A DNA stretch of 64,000 bases, taken from contig JAFLBV010000001.1 of NCBI GenBank assembly GCA_017302895.1, positions 1,240,001 to 1,304,000 of the forward strand, given 5' to 3'. A program made the position numbers and the translations under genes. Below are positions 44,082 through 51,745 of this stretch, in pieces. Below the pieces are notes generated by a model. It saw only the letters and a list, made by a program, of their open reading frames with translations. It searched no databases and was not told the origin of the DNA. The DNA comes from Ignavibacteria bacterium. Lineage in GTDB: Bacteria > Bacteroidota > Ignavibacteria > Ignavibacteriales > Ignavibacteriaceae. Each line of letters begins with the position of its first letter. The first letter of the stretch is position 1.

Positions 44082-44446
44082 TTGTACTCCTCGTGTATAT
44101 AATCGTCGATATCATATTCGGATGATGCAAGTACAAGAAGAATTGCGTCATCACTGAATTTGTGCATGATGTGCCAGTCCTGAGGCTCGAGTATAAGACA
44201 TCTAGAAGGACTGTCAAGAAGGAAATTCTCTTTGGTTGTGCCGTTGTTGTTGTAAACTTCCACACTCCCTTTGAGGCAGATAGTTGCCTGAACGGTCTTT
44301 TTGTGGCGGTGTTTGGCTCTTGGGAGGTCCTTGCTGTTATTGTAGATATAATAAACCCGTTTAATTTCGAAAGGGAGCACCTTTTCAATAACAGTCAGGC
44401 TGCCTCTTTCGTCATCTTTGGTTTGCAGATCAATAAAATATGCCAT
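44078..44446 (-). CDS. FdtA/QdtA-like cupin, dTDP-hexulose 3,4-ketoisomerase
   Basis: A 122-residue single-cupin protein. The start [20 protein letters not shown] and the histidine-rich strand [21 protein letters not shown] match the FdtA/WxcM family. These enzymes move the keto group of dTDP-4-keto-6-deoxyglucose from C4 to C3 so that a DegT-type enzyme can aminate it. The adjacent aminotransferase supports this. FdtA and QdtA differ in C4 stereochemistry, which I cannot call here. Confidence 0.88.
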   Translation of the reverse strand: MAYFIDLQTKDDERGSLTVIEKVLPFEIKRVYYIYNNSKDLPRAKHRHKKTVQATICLKGSVEVYNNNGTTKENFLLDSPSRCLILEPQDWHIMHKFSDDAILLVLASSEYDIDDYIHEEYK

Positions 44447-45435
44447 TAACTCCTCAAGAATGTTTTCTCTTCAAACACATTGTAGACACCGGTTAGTTTC
44501 CTGTAAAGATAAATCAACGGTGTTTTGGGTAGAATTTTGTTTTCTCTTGCACCGTGGGGGTCGAAACCGGGATAATCGACTAAAATATCTTTTTTTATTT
44601 GATTTAGCTTGTGAATATACGGTTTATAGAAGATATTTAAAACATCATCTGTCAGGATTCTTCTTCCAAGCTCGATTTTGCCGTCCTTGAAGAACCTCAA
44701 GTAGTGGTAGTGATAAAAAATTACATCGAATTTTTCACCGGATGAACCCACCGTTCCTGTAATTTTATCTGATTTTTTTTCAAATTCGTATTGCTGCACA
44801 TTCCAGGCTGCGAGACCACCCCCGTGGTGTTGCATCACATGCACACCTTCGAATCTTTCTGTCCAGTCATCCAGGTAGAGCTGATCTCCAAATTTTCCGT
44901 CCTCATAACGGTCGTAGCACCACTCGAGGCATCTTTCCCGCCACCATGTCAGGGCTTTTCTTCCTTTTTCATCATTTTTGAAAGTGACAAACTGAACGCA
45001 GTATTTTCCGCTTTTCACTTCCTTGTTGTACTGAGGGGAATACCTGTGCTCTGTCAGCAGTATCGATTTGTCGCCAAGCTCATTAAAGATTGGTTCAGGT
45101 GACGAGTAAAAACAGATGTCTGCATCTATGTAAGTGCAGTGGTCAACTCCGAATTTATCCAGTACATAGAGAACGGTTGAAGATGTAGCCGTCCAGCAAT
45201 ACTCTGCGATTGATCTGGTCGGTTTGACCTTCATAAGTTCGGGGTCTTCAAATTCCTTTAGACTGATTACCTCGGTATTTTTAAGTTTCATAGCCGTCAG
45301 GATTTTATAGGACCTGTCGTCGAAAGCAAATATAAAAAGCCTGAAATCGGGGATAAACTTCATCATCGACTGATGCAGTGCCAGTCCGCGGGTCAGGTAG
45401 TTGGAATCGAAAAGGGTGCAGAAATTATATGTCAT
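44446..45435 (-). CDS. Glycosyltransferase, GT8-like
   Basis: A 329-residue predicted nucleotide-sugar transferase. It starts YNFCTLFDSNYLTRGLALHQS, and the metal-binding DxD is in TYIDADICFYSSPEPIF. FGDQLYLDDWTERF and VMQHHGGGLAAWNV are further blocks that look like the acceptor side of GT8-type enzymes. No membrane helix, so it acts in the cytoplasm. It overlaps both neighbours by one to four bases within the glycan operon. Donor sugar unknown; the amino sugar made by the next two genes is a candidate. Confidence 0.82.
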   Translation of the reverse strand: MTYNFCTLFDSNYLTRGLALHQSMMKFIPDFRLFIFAFDDRSYKILTAMKLKNTEVISLKEFEDPELMKVKPTRSIAEYCWTATSSTVLYVLDKFGVDHCTYIDADICFYSSPEPIFNELGDKSILLTEHRYSPQYNKEVKSGKYCVQFVTFKNDEKGRKALTWWRERCLEWCYDRYEDGKFGDQLYLDDWTERFEGVHVMQHHGGGLAAWNVQQYEFEKKSDKITGTVGSSGEKFDVIFYHYHYLRFFKDGKIELGRRILTDDVLNIFYKPYIHKLNQIKKDILVDYPGFDPHGARENKILPKTPLIYLYRKLTGVYNVFEEKTFLRS

Positions 45436-46385
45436 TGGTTGAACAGTTTCGCGAATTTCTCCTTCACGGCAGGAAGGAATTTCAGTTTGAGAAGTTCTTT
45501 TTTCAGTTTCCCCTCTGAAAATTTGATCATTTCATTAAAAAGGGGATTCGAAAACCTCTCCCGACCGTGATGGGCAATAGATAGCGAGTGTCCGTACTGT
45601 TTTTCAAGAACGGCAAATACCCAACCGAGAAGGTGATCCCTCAAAGAGAGCTTTTCGCTGAAGTCGTTGAAATATTTTAACTCAGCCCAGCCGGGTGAAT
45701 TTTTATGAGAATAGAAAATAAACTTTTTCAATTTATTTGGAAGATGCAGGCTCTCAACATCGTCTTCCCTGAGCCGTTGCGAACCCTTTACGGTCATGGC
45801 CCCAAGCCAGAAGGGGAGCGCATCGAAATATTCAAAAACCTTGTAAAGCTTGTCTTCACCTTTATATGAATCGATGATGCCAGGCTCAAGCTCAACCACG
45901 AGAGCCTTTTTCTGAACATCCTCCGGGAGCGACTTGAAAATACTAAGGTCGATCCCTTGTGTGTCGGTCTTTAACCAGTCAATTTTTTTTATCTTTAGAT
46001 CGCTCAAAACTTTTGGAAGCGTTGTGTTTTTAACCGACACCTTTTTATCCACTCCAAATTTTGAGGCAAAAGCCCATTCCTCGAGTGCTTTATTATCGGG
46101 CTCGAGAGTACTCGAACAATAGGGAGAAGCGGTCAGATAGAAATCCGTCTTGTCCCCTTCAGAGGCAGAAACGAGGGAATTGTAGATATAGAGTTTTTTA
46201 AAACCTTTTGATTCATCGGAAATGTAGCCGAACTCCCTGTCGTCAGCATCAAAAGCGAGGCATACCGCGTGTTTTGCGAAAGGCTTCCACTCTTTGTGGA
46301 TGCTTCCAGAGGCACCGATATCCACCAGAACAGGTGGGTCTTTGGTCAACTCTTTGGAAAGGAAAATTCTGTCTATAAGATTCAT
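45432..46385 (-). CDS. FkbM-family methyltransferase
   Basis: A 317-residue S-adenosylmethionine-dependent O-methyltransferase. The SAM-binding region is VLVDIGASGSIHKEW, followed by CLAFDADDREF, and the FkbM core is KKIDWLKTDTQGIDLSIFKSL. Members methylate sugars of polysaccharides and lipids. It overlaps its neighbours by four bases on each side. It probably modifies the same surface glycan. Confidence 0.88.
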   Translation of the reverse strand: MNLIDRIFLSKELTKDPPVLVDIGASGSIHKEWKPFAKHAVCLAFDADDREFGYISDESKGFKKLYIYNSLVSASEGDKTDFYLTASPYCSSTLEPDNKALEEWAFASKFGVDKKVSVKNTTLPKVLSDLKIKKIDWLKTDTQGIDLSIFKSLPEDVQKKALVVELEPGIIDSYKGEDKLYKVFEYFDALPFWLGAMTVKGSQRLREDDVESLHLPNKLKKFIFYSHKNSPGWAELKYFNDFSEKLSLRDHLLGWVFAVLEKQYGHSLSIAHHGRERFSNPLFNEMIKFSEGKLKKELLKLKFLPAVKEKFAKLFNQ

Positions 46386-47059
46386 ACGGTTTTTCTCAGT
46401 AAAAAGAGTGGCAAAAGAGAGAAAAGGTTTGGAAACATCCCCGTGAGAGAGTCCTTGAAACTGTTATTCGAAAAAACAGTGGAAAATTTTTCGATTTCAA
46501 GTCCGCCGACACTTCCAACGAGTTCCTTGAAATCACTTATCGAAAGTTGATGGATATGACCTGTTGAATACCACGAATATCCAAACAGGCAGGGTTTGGG
46601 CATTCTCCCGTGTAACAGCATATCGAGACGGTTTCTGTAAAATCCAAAGTTGGGAAATGATACAATCTGCTTCTTGGAGATGCGTTTCATCTCTTTTAGC
46701 AGCACCTCGGGATACATTACCATTTGTATTGTCACATTGCAAACCGAAATATCAAACTCGTCATCGGCAAAAGGAAGAGGTTCGTCGATTCGTCCCAAAC
46801 GGGCATCAATTCCTTTTTTCTTTGATATCTCAACGCCTGACTCTGAAATTTCGAGACCAACTGCCCGGGTACACTTCCTCTTTTGCATCAGGGAATGCAG
46901 CAACGAACCATTTCCACAGCCGAGATCAATAATCGAGGAGGGGGAATCAATGAAGCCTTCGATTACTTCATACTCCTTCCGCACTTCGCTCTCAATGCCG
47001 GTATAGTCATACTTTCGGTTGTCGTTATGTTCGGGGCTGTTTATGTCTTTGGTCATCAA
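46382..47059 (-). CDS. MetW-like class I methyltransferase
   Basis: 225 residues from the first of two adjacent ATG codons (47059 or 47056). The SAM motif is SSIIDLGCGNGSLLHSL, followed by VGLEISESGVEIS, and the block SFPNFGFYRNRLDML is characteristic of MetW-like proteins. It is the first gene of the glycan operon, so a role in methylation of a sugar or lipid precursor is more likely than methionine metabolism. Confidence 0.87.
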   Translation of the reverse strand: MMTKDINSPEHNDNRKYDYTGIESEVRKEYEVIEGFIDSPSSIIDLGCGNGSLLHSLMQKRKCTRAVGLEISESGVEISKKKGIDARLGRIDEPLPFADDEFDISVCNVTIQMVMYPEVLLKEMKRISKKQIVSFPNFGFYRNRLDMLLHGRMPKPCLFGYSWYSTGHIHQLSISDFKELVGSVGGLEIEKFSTVFSNNSFKDSLTGMFPNLFSLLPLFLLRKTV

Positions 47060-47078
47060 AAATAAAAATTTAAATCAC

Positions 47079-47086
47079 CAAAAATA
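47079..47086 (-). promoter_or_regulatory. Candidate TAnnTTTG promoter box
   Basis: TATTTTTG on the minus strand, 19 bases before the first gene of the glycan operon. No clear -33 element. Confidence 0.35.
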
Positions 47087-47102
47087 AGAAGAAAGTGTGA
47101 TT

Positions 47103-47138
47103 AATGAGCTATGAACTATGATCTATGAACTATGAGCT
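47103..47138. repeat. CTATGAA tandem repeat
   Basis: Imperfect repeats of GAGCTATGAACTATGATCT lie just upstream of the glycan operon. Similar TATGAATTATGAA words are at 8950-8965. Confidence 0.55.
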
Positions 47139-47193
47139 GTTTTTTGGGGACGCAGATACACGCAGATTATACGGAGTTTCGCAGAGGGGATGG

Positions 47194-47390
47194 TAACACA
47201 GATTTCACGGATTTAACACGGATTTCACGAAAGGGAAAAAACTCTGATTTCGGAAAAGGAGCGACAATCGTCTCGATTGTCCAACCGACCAGCGATACCC
47301 TTGTGGTGACATGATTTTTGAACACGATAATCAAGATGAATAAGGATGCGAAGGATATTTCCCCCGAAGCGGGGTTACATGTTCGAAGAA
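47194..47390. repeat. Dispersed intergenic element, copy 2
   Basis: Matches 6915-7110 along its full length, including the perfect hairpin GACAATCG-TCT-CGATTGTC (47263-47281) and the words GGAAAAGGAGCGACAATCG and TTTTTGAACACGATAATC. Its end runs into the 53-bp tandem array. Non-coding. Confidence 0.75.
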
Positions 47391-47550
47391 AAAGGAAGGA
47401 TAATCCATAATTACCCCCGGAGTGGGGTTACATGTTCGTAGAAAAAGGAAGGATAATCCATATTTACCCCCGAAGCGGGGTTACATGTTCGTAGATGAAG
47501 AAATATAATACATTCAATACCCCCGGAGCGGGGTTACATGTTCGTAGAAA
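47361..47550. repeat. 53-bp tandem array of GC-hairpin units
   Basis: Four units start at 47361, 47414, 47467 and 47520, an exact 53-base period. Each begins CCCCCGRAGYGGGGTTACAT, where CCCC and GGGG can form a short hairpin, followed by GTTCG. The rest is AT-rich and nearly identical between units 1 and 2 but diverged in units 3 and 4. A single diverged unit lies at 7081. Confidence 0.8.
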
Positions 47551-47643
47551 CGGCGACAATTCACAATTAAATTTCCCCCATCCTTTAGAAGGAGGGGGGC
47601 AAGGGGGGTGGTCAGCGGTGTGCCATGTTCGTTGAGGGCTTAC

Positions 47644-47673
47644 AAAAAAAGGCTGCCTGAACTTAGACAGCCT
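47644..47673 (-). terminator. Rho-independent terminator, minus strand
   Basis: On the minus strand AGGCTGTC and GGCAGCCT form an 8-bp stem with an eight-base loop, followed by seven T. It lies 33 bases after the stop of the small membrane protein at 47707. Confidence 0.85.
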
Positions 47674-47706
47674 CAAAATGATTGTTCCGGCTTAAAAAGT
47701 AGATTT

Positions 47707-47955
47707 CTAAACTACTCCACCTCCTGCAATTAATCTAAAAGTTCCCAGGATTACAGCGAGACCGCACAACACGACTCCCGCTATTGCTTTTCCCCTATCA
47801 CTTTGCGGAGCTGAACTTAGAGCAATAATACTGATTAACAAACCAAAAGCAGCAAACGGGATATTTAACCAGTTGAGACTGCCAAGACAGGGGAAAAATG
47901 CCACGATCATTCCGACTAGAGCAAGGATACCCCAAACCAAAGAGAGGACTGCCAT
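47707..47955 (-). CDS. Small membrane protein (DUF4190-like)
   Basis: 82 residues with three hydrophobic segments (VLSLVWGILALVGMIVAFF, IPFAAFGLLISIIALSS and a C-terminal one starting AIAGVVLCGLAVILG). The glycine-rich KAIAGVVLC segment is like the last helix of DUF4190-type proteins. Function unknown. It starts nine bases after the DUF2752 gene and is followed by a terminator. Confidence 0.75.
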   Translation of the reverse strand: MAVLSLVWGILALVGMIVAFFPCLGSLNWLNIPFAAFGLLISIIALSSAPQSDRGKAIAGVVLCGLAVILGTFRLIAGGGVV

Positions 47956-47963
47956 TTTTTACC

Positions 47964-48293
47964 TCATTTTTTCTTTTTGTTGTAGATGATGTAGAGTCGC
48001 TTTATTGCGAATACACAATTGATCACAAATATAGAGTAAAGTGCTGTTCCGGCTCGGTTGTAGCCGAGGGATTTGGAAATATCAAAGTTTGAAATTGCTA
48101 CAAAGGAGCGGGTCATTCCACAGAGGGAGCATTCCGTTCCGTATTCGGCCACGGAAATGCAGACCGGGGAGAGCCTGAGAGCTGTCTCATCAAAAAAAGA
48201 AAGGAATATCACTCCGAATGCAATTACACCGAAAATGATCATCAAATAATCAAATTCCTCGGAGCAAGTTATTTTCTTAAATATACTTAACAT
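47964..48293 (-). CDS. DUF2752 family membrane protein
   Basis: 109 residues. The family signature is ECSLCGMTRSFVAISNFD, where a CxxCGxTR motif starts a helix. Three membrane segments are visible. Function unknown. A TACTTTTG box with TTG 20 bases upstream lies before it, and the small membrane protein gene follows. Confidence 0.88.
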   Translation of the reverse strand: MLSIFKKITCSEEFDYLMIIFGVIAFGVIFLSFFDETALRLSPVCISVAEYGTECSLCGMTRSFVAISNFDISKSLGYNRAGTALYSIFVINCVFAIKRLYIIYNKKKK

Positions 48294-48325
48294 TCCGATT
48301 AAGCAATTTAGTTAATGAATATCTG

Positions 48326-48333
48326 CAAAAGTA
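48326..48333 (-). promoter_or_regulatory. Candidate TTG/TAnnTTTG promoter
   Basis: TACTTTTG on the minus strand, preceded by TTG at 20-base spacing, 32 bases before the DUF2752 ATG. Confidence 0.5.
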
Positions 48334-48361
48334 CAAAATCAGGATTTACTTTACAATCGCA

Positions 48362-49096
48362 TTACATCTTTTTATGCAGTTTAACCGGTTTAACGGATTT
48401 GCTTCTGAGTTTCAGGTTCAGAGTCTCAACAAAAATTGAGAATGCCATCGAGAAATAGATATATCCTTTTGGGATGTGATAGTCGAAACCGTCGGCTATG
48501 AGGGTGAAACCGATCATAAGGAGGAATGAAAGGGCAAGCATTTTTATCGTCGGGTGTTTGTCCACAAAATTACTGACAGGAGAGGCAAATATCAACATGA
48601 ATATCACTGATATCACAACTGCTGTAATCATTATTTCAATCTGTGAAACGATTCCAACCGCTGTAATGATTGAATCGAGAGAAAAAACAATATCGAGAAT
48701 CAATATTTGTACTATTGTCATTCCGAATGATTTAGCAACCTGTCCCCCTGCAGAGTGTTCCTCACCTTCGAGTTTGTCATGAATCTCGAAAGTGCTTTTC
48801 CCCAAAAGAAACAGACCGCCAATTATCAGAATCAGGTCGCGACCGCTGATTTCGTTTCCAAACATCGTGAAAATGGGGGATGTCAGTTTCATTATCCAGG
48901 TGATGGAGAGAAGGAGGAGTATTCTGGTCACCATTGCGAGAACGAGACCCACATTCCTTGCTTTTGCCTGCATCTCTTTGGGCAGTTTACCTGCCAGAAT
49001 TGAGATGAAGATTATGTTATCTATTCCAAGTACGACTTCGAGTGCGACAAGGGTGGCGAGAGCTATCAAGGCTTCGGGGTTGGTAATCCATTCCAT
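48362..49096 (-). CDS. TerC-family membrane protein
   Basis: A 244-residue protein with seven or more helices. The two family signatures are VALEVVLGIDNIIFISILAG and IVQILILDIVFSLDSIITAVG, each with acidic residues inside the membrane, as in TerC and manganese exporters of this family. It may export Mn2+ or take part in metal-stress protection at the time of secretion. It is monocistronic behind its own promoter box. Confidence 0.93.
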   Translation of the reverse strand: MEWITNPEALIALATLVALEVVLGIDNIIFISILAGKLPKEMQAKARNVGLVLAMVTRILLLLSITWIMKLTSPIFTMFGNEISGRDLILIIGGLFLLGKSTFEIHDKLEGEEHSAGGQVAKSFGMTIVQILILDIVFSLDSIITAVGIVSQIEIMITAVVISVIFMLIFASPVSNFVDKHPTIKMLALSFLLMIGFTLIADGFDYHIPKGYIYFSMAFSIFVETLNLKLRSKSVKPVKLHKKM

Positions 49097-49150
49097 TAAA
49101 TAAATTCCTCTTTGTTATTCTGCTGATTGTTATCTGAGTAATGCGACTTG

Positions 49151-49158
49151 CAAAAATA
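49151..49158 (-). promoter_or_regulatory. Candidate TAnnTTTG promoter box
   Basis: TATTTTTG on the minus strand, 54 bases before the TerC ATG. Confidence 0.4.
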
Positions 49159-49198
49159 AGAAAAAAGATGAGAAGGCGGAAAATAGAGGGCAGAATAA

Positions 49199-49344
49199 TT
49201 GATGGCAGAAATTCGAAGGCTGAAGGCTGAAAACTGAGGGCTGAATATTGAAGGCAGAAGGCAGAATAATTGAAGGCTGAAATTTCGCTATTCATCCTTC
49301 GCCATTCATCCTTCGCCATTCATCCCTCGTCATTCATCCCTCAG
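49199..49344. repeat. GAAGGCTGAA repeats and 14-bp tandem array
   Basis: 49199-49288 holds irregular GAAGGCTGA / GAGGGCTGA / GAAGGCAGA units like those at 6765-6842. 49289-49344 is a tandem array of four 14-base units, CATTCATCCTTCGC or CATTCATCCCTCGT. Together they fill the gap between TerC and the CotH gene. Confidence 0.7.
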
Positions 49345-49413
49345 CCCTCGCTATTCTTTCTTCGTTTATTCTGACTTATCGTTATATTTCATGCTTGATT
49401 AAAAGAAAATTAT

Positions 49414-51741
49414 ATGAAAAAGACATTTATATTTTTGTGGTTTTTTGCCATTTCTGTTTTAAGTCAGACGGTGGTGCAGGATTGGGAAAAAGTTTTTGAT
49501 GACACCCATGTCGGGCGGATTGACATAACGATAGCTCCGGCATATCTTGCGTGGATATATTCGCATGTGACCAGTGACAGTGAATTTGTGGCAAAAGTGC
49601 GTTTCAGAAACAATCATTTTGATGAGACACTCGATTCCATCGGGTTCAGATTAAGGGGCAACACTTCCCGGAATGCACAGAAAAAATCGTTTAAAGTGTC
49701 GATAAACAGTTTTTTTAAGGGGAGGAATTTTCATGGACTCGAGAAACTGAATCTGAACGGAGAGCACAACGATCCTTCGATTGTGAGGAGCAAACTTTGT
49801 TTTGACCTTTTCCGAAGTGCAGGTTTGAGGGGCTCACGGTCAAACCACATGGAAGTCTACATAAACAACAAGTATTATGGTTTGTATTTGAATACCGAAC
49901 ATATTGACGAGGAATTTTTGTCTCGACAATACGCCGATGACTCAGGGAATCTTTGGAAGTGTCTTTATCCGGCAGACCTCGTGTATCTTGGTGAAAATCC
50001 ACAGCCCTATATCACTCTTGGTGGTGGCAGGCCGGCTTATGAACTTTCGACAAATGAAGCGGGGATGGATTTCTCGAAATTGATCAGGCTTACGAGAATT
50101 CTCAAAAACACTCCATCCACAAAGCTATTGGATTCGTTGGAAACAACCTTGGATGTTCTCGATGCATTAAAGTATTTTTCGATGAATGTTCTGGTTGGTC
50201 AGTGGGACGACTACTGGTCGAACATGAACAACTACTATCTCTATCATGAGCCGGCAGAAAATCTGATGCATGTCATTCCATATGATTATGACAACACATT
50301 CGGTATCGACTGGTTTAACACCAACTGGTCGTCCGCAAATCCATATACATTTCCGAAAATTGGTGCCGGTGAGCGACCACTCATAGAAAAGATGCTTGTG
50401 GTTCCCGAGATCAGAAATCTTTATACCCATCTGCTAACATATTATAAAACAAATGTTTTCACTCTGCCGGTGTTAAATCAGAGGATAGACTCACTGCGGG
50501 ATATGATTACTCCATCGGCACTTTTGGATACTTTTCGTGTGCTCGATTACGGTTTTTCGTTCAACCAGTTTCTGAATTCCTTCTCGGCATCTTCCTTTTC
50601 CCTTCAGCATGTGAAAATGGGGATTAAACAGTATATTCTTGCGAGGACGAATTCCATCGGCAGTCAATTGAATTATGTTTCCTCCGATCCCATTGTTTAC
50701 AAGATTGACTATTCACCCAAAAATCCTTCCGGCACCGATTCCATCAGGGTGGAAGTGTCGGCATTCTCCAATGCCGGTCTCGACAGCGTTTCACTTCAGT
50801 TTGAAAATTTGGGTACAGGAAGTATCTCAAAAATACCGATGGTGTTTTCTCCCGTTTTGGGAACGAAAAAAGTGGAGGAGAGCGACCGGTACACAGCAGT
50901 TATACCTCCTTTGGGTGCAAATTTCAGAGGGAAATTAACATTCAGGACGAGAGACATGTCGGGCAAAGTGGCTGTTTATCCAAAAGCAAGGAAAATGGTT
51001 GTTTCAACTCCCGGTGTTGTAACGGCGGGCTTAAAAATAAATGAAGTGCTGGCGGATAACACGACAATCCCCGACAGTTCAGGTGATTTCGACGACTGGA
51101 TAGAGCTCTACAATTCCTCTAATGATACAATTCTTTTGACCGGGAAATATCTTACCGACAAGAGTGATAATCTGGTAAAGTGGAGATTTACACAACCGGG
51201 ACTCAAGATGGTTCCGAAGCAGTTTCTGGTCATCTGGTGTGATGAGGAGGAAACAGAACCGGGTATTCACACAAATTTCAAATTAAGCAAGTCGGGTGAA
51301 CTTGTCTTTCTGACCGATACCAACGGGGTTGATATCATTGATTCAATTTCGTTTGGACCTCAAACAACAAATATGTCCCTTGCAAGAACCATAGACGGAG
51401 CCGGTGTCTGGATGCAGATGGCGCCAACACCCGGATATTCCAATGTACCCGTCTCGGTTGAGGATGAAGTTGCTCCTGCAGGATACGGTCTGATGCAAAA
51501 TTTCCCTAATCCTTTTAATCCTTCAACTGTAATTCGCTATTCATTGAAGGAAGGCGGGATGGTCTCGCTGAAAGTATACTCCTCTCTCGGAGAGGAAATA
51601 GCCGAACTGGGTGGCGATTTCAAACCTGCCGGCAGTTATCAAACAGAGTTTAATGCACAAAATCTGCCATCGGGGGTTTATTTCCTGAGGCTTTCAGTAA
51701 ACGGTTTTTCAATGTCACGAAAAATGATTCTTTTAAGGTGA
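49414..51741 (+). CDS. Secreted CotH-kinase / lamin-tail protein with T9SS domain
   Basis: 775 residues. After a signal peptide (ISVLSQTVV), residues about 35-400 form a CotH-type domain, an atypical protein-kinase fold. Marks are GFRLRGNTSRNAQKKSFKVS, LNLNGEHNDPSIVRSKL and VIPYDYDNTFGIDW, the last holding the metal-binding aspartates. Residues about 545-660 are a lamin-tail domain (LKINEVLADN, DDWIELYNSS). The C-terminus has NFPNPFNPST and KMILLR, the T9SS domain. It may phosphorylate or simply bind at the cell surface; substrate unknown. Confidence 0.9.
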   Translation: MKKTFIFLWFFAISVLSQTVVQDWEKVFDDTHVGRIDITIAPAYLAWIYSHVTSDSEFVAKVRFRNNHFDETLDSIGFRLRGNTSRNAQKKSFKVSINSFFKGRNFHGLEKLNLNGEHNDPSIVRSKLCFDLFRSAGLRGSRSNHMEVYINNKYYGLYLNTEHIDEEFLSRQYADDSGNLWKCLYPADLVYLGENPQPYITLGGGRPAYELSTNEAGMDFSKLIRLTRILKNTPSTKLLDSLETTLDVLDALKYFSMNVLVGQWDDYWSNMNNYYLYHEPAENLMHVIPYDYDNTFGIDWFNTNWSSANPYTFPKIGAGERPLIEKMLVVPEIRNLYTHLLTYYKTNVFTLPVLNQRIDSLRDMITPSALLDTFRVLDYGFSFNQFLNSFSASSFSLQHVKMGIKQYILARTNSIGSQLNYVSSDPIVYKIDYSPKNPSGTDSIRVEVSAFSNAGLDSVSLQFENLGTGSISKIPMVFSPVLGTKKVEESDRYTAVIPPLGANFRGKLTFRTRDMSGKVAVYPKARKMVVSTPGVVTAGLKINEVLADNTTIPDSSGDFDDWIELYNSSNDTILLTGKYLTDKSDNLVKWRFTQPGLKMVPKQFLVIWCDEEETEPGIHTNFKLSKSGELVFLTDTNGVDIIDSISFGPQTTNMSLARTIDGAGVWMQMAPTPGYSNVPVSVEDEVAPAGYGLMQNFPNPFNPSTVIRYSLKEGGMVSLKVYSSLGEEIAELGGDFKPAGSYQTEFNAQNLPSGVYFLRLSVNGFSMSRKMILLR

Positions 51742-51745
51742 TCGA

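Noticed and set aside
47361..47550. CRISPR-like array
   Set aside because: The spacing is regular, but the would-be spacers of units 1 and 2 are almost identical and the period is fixed at 53 bases; no cas gene is nearby. It is a tandem repeat.
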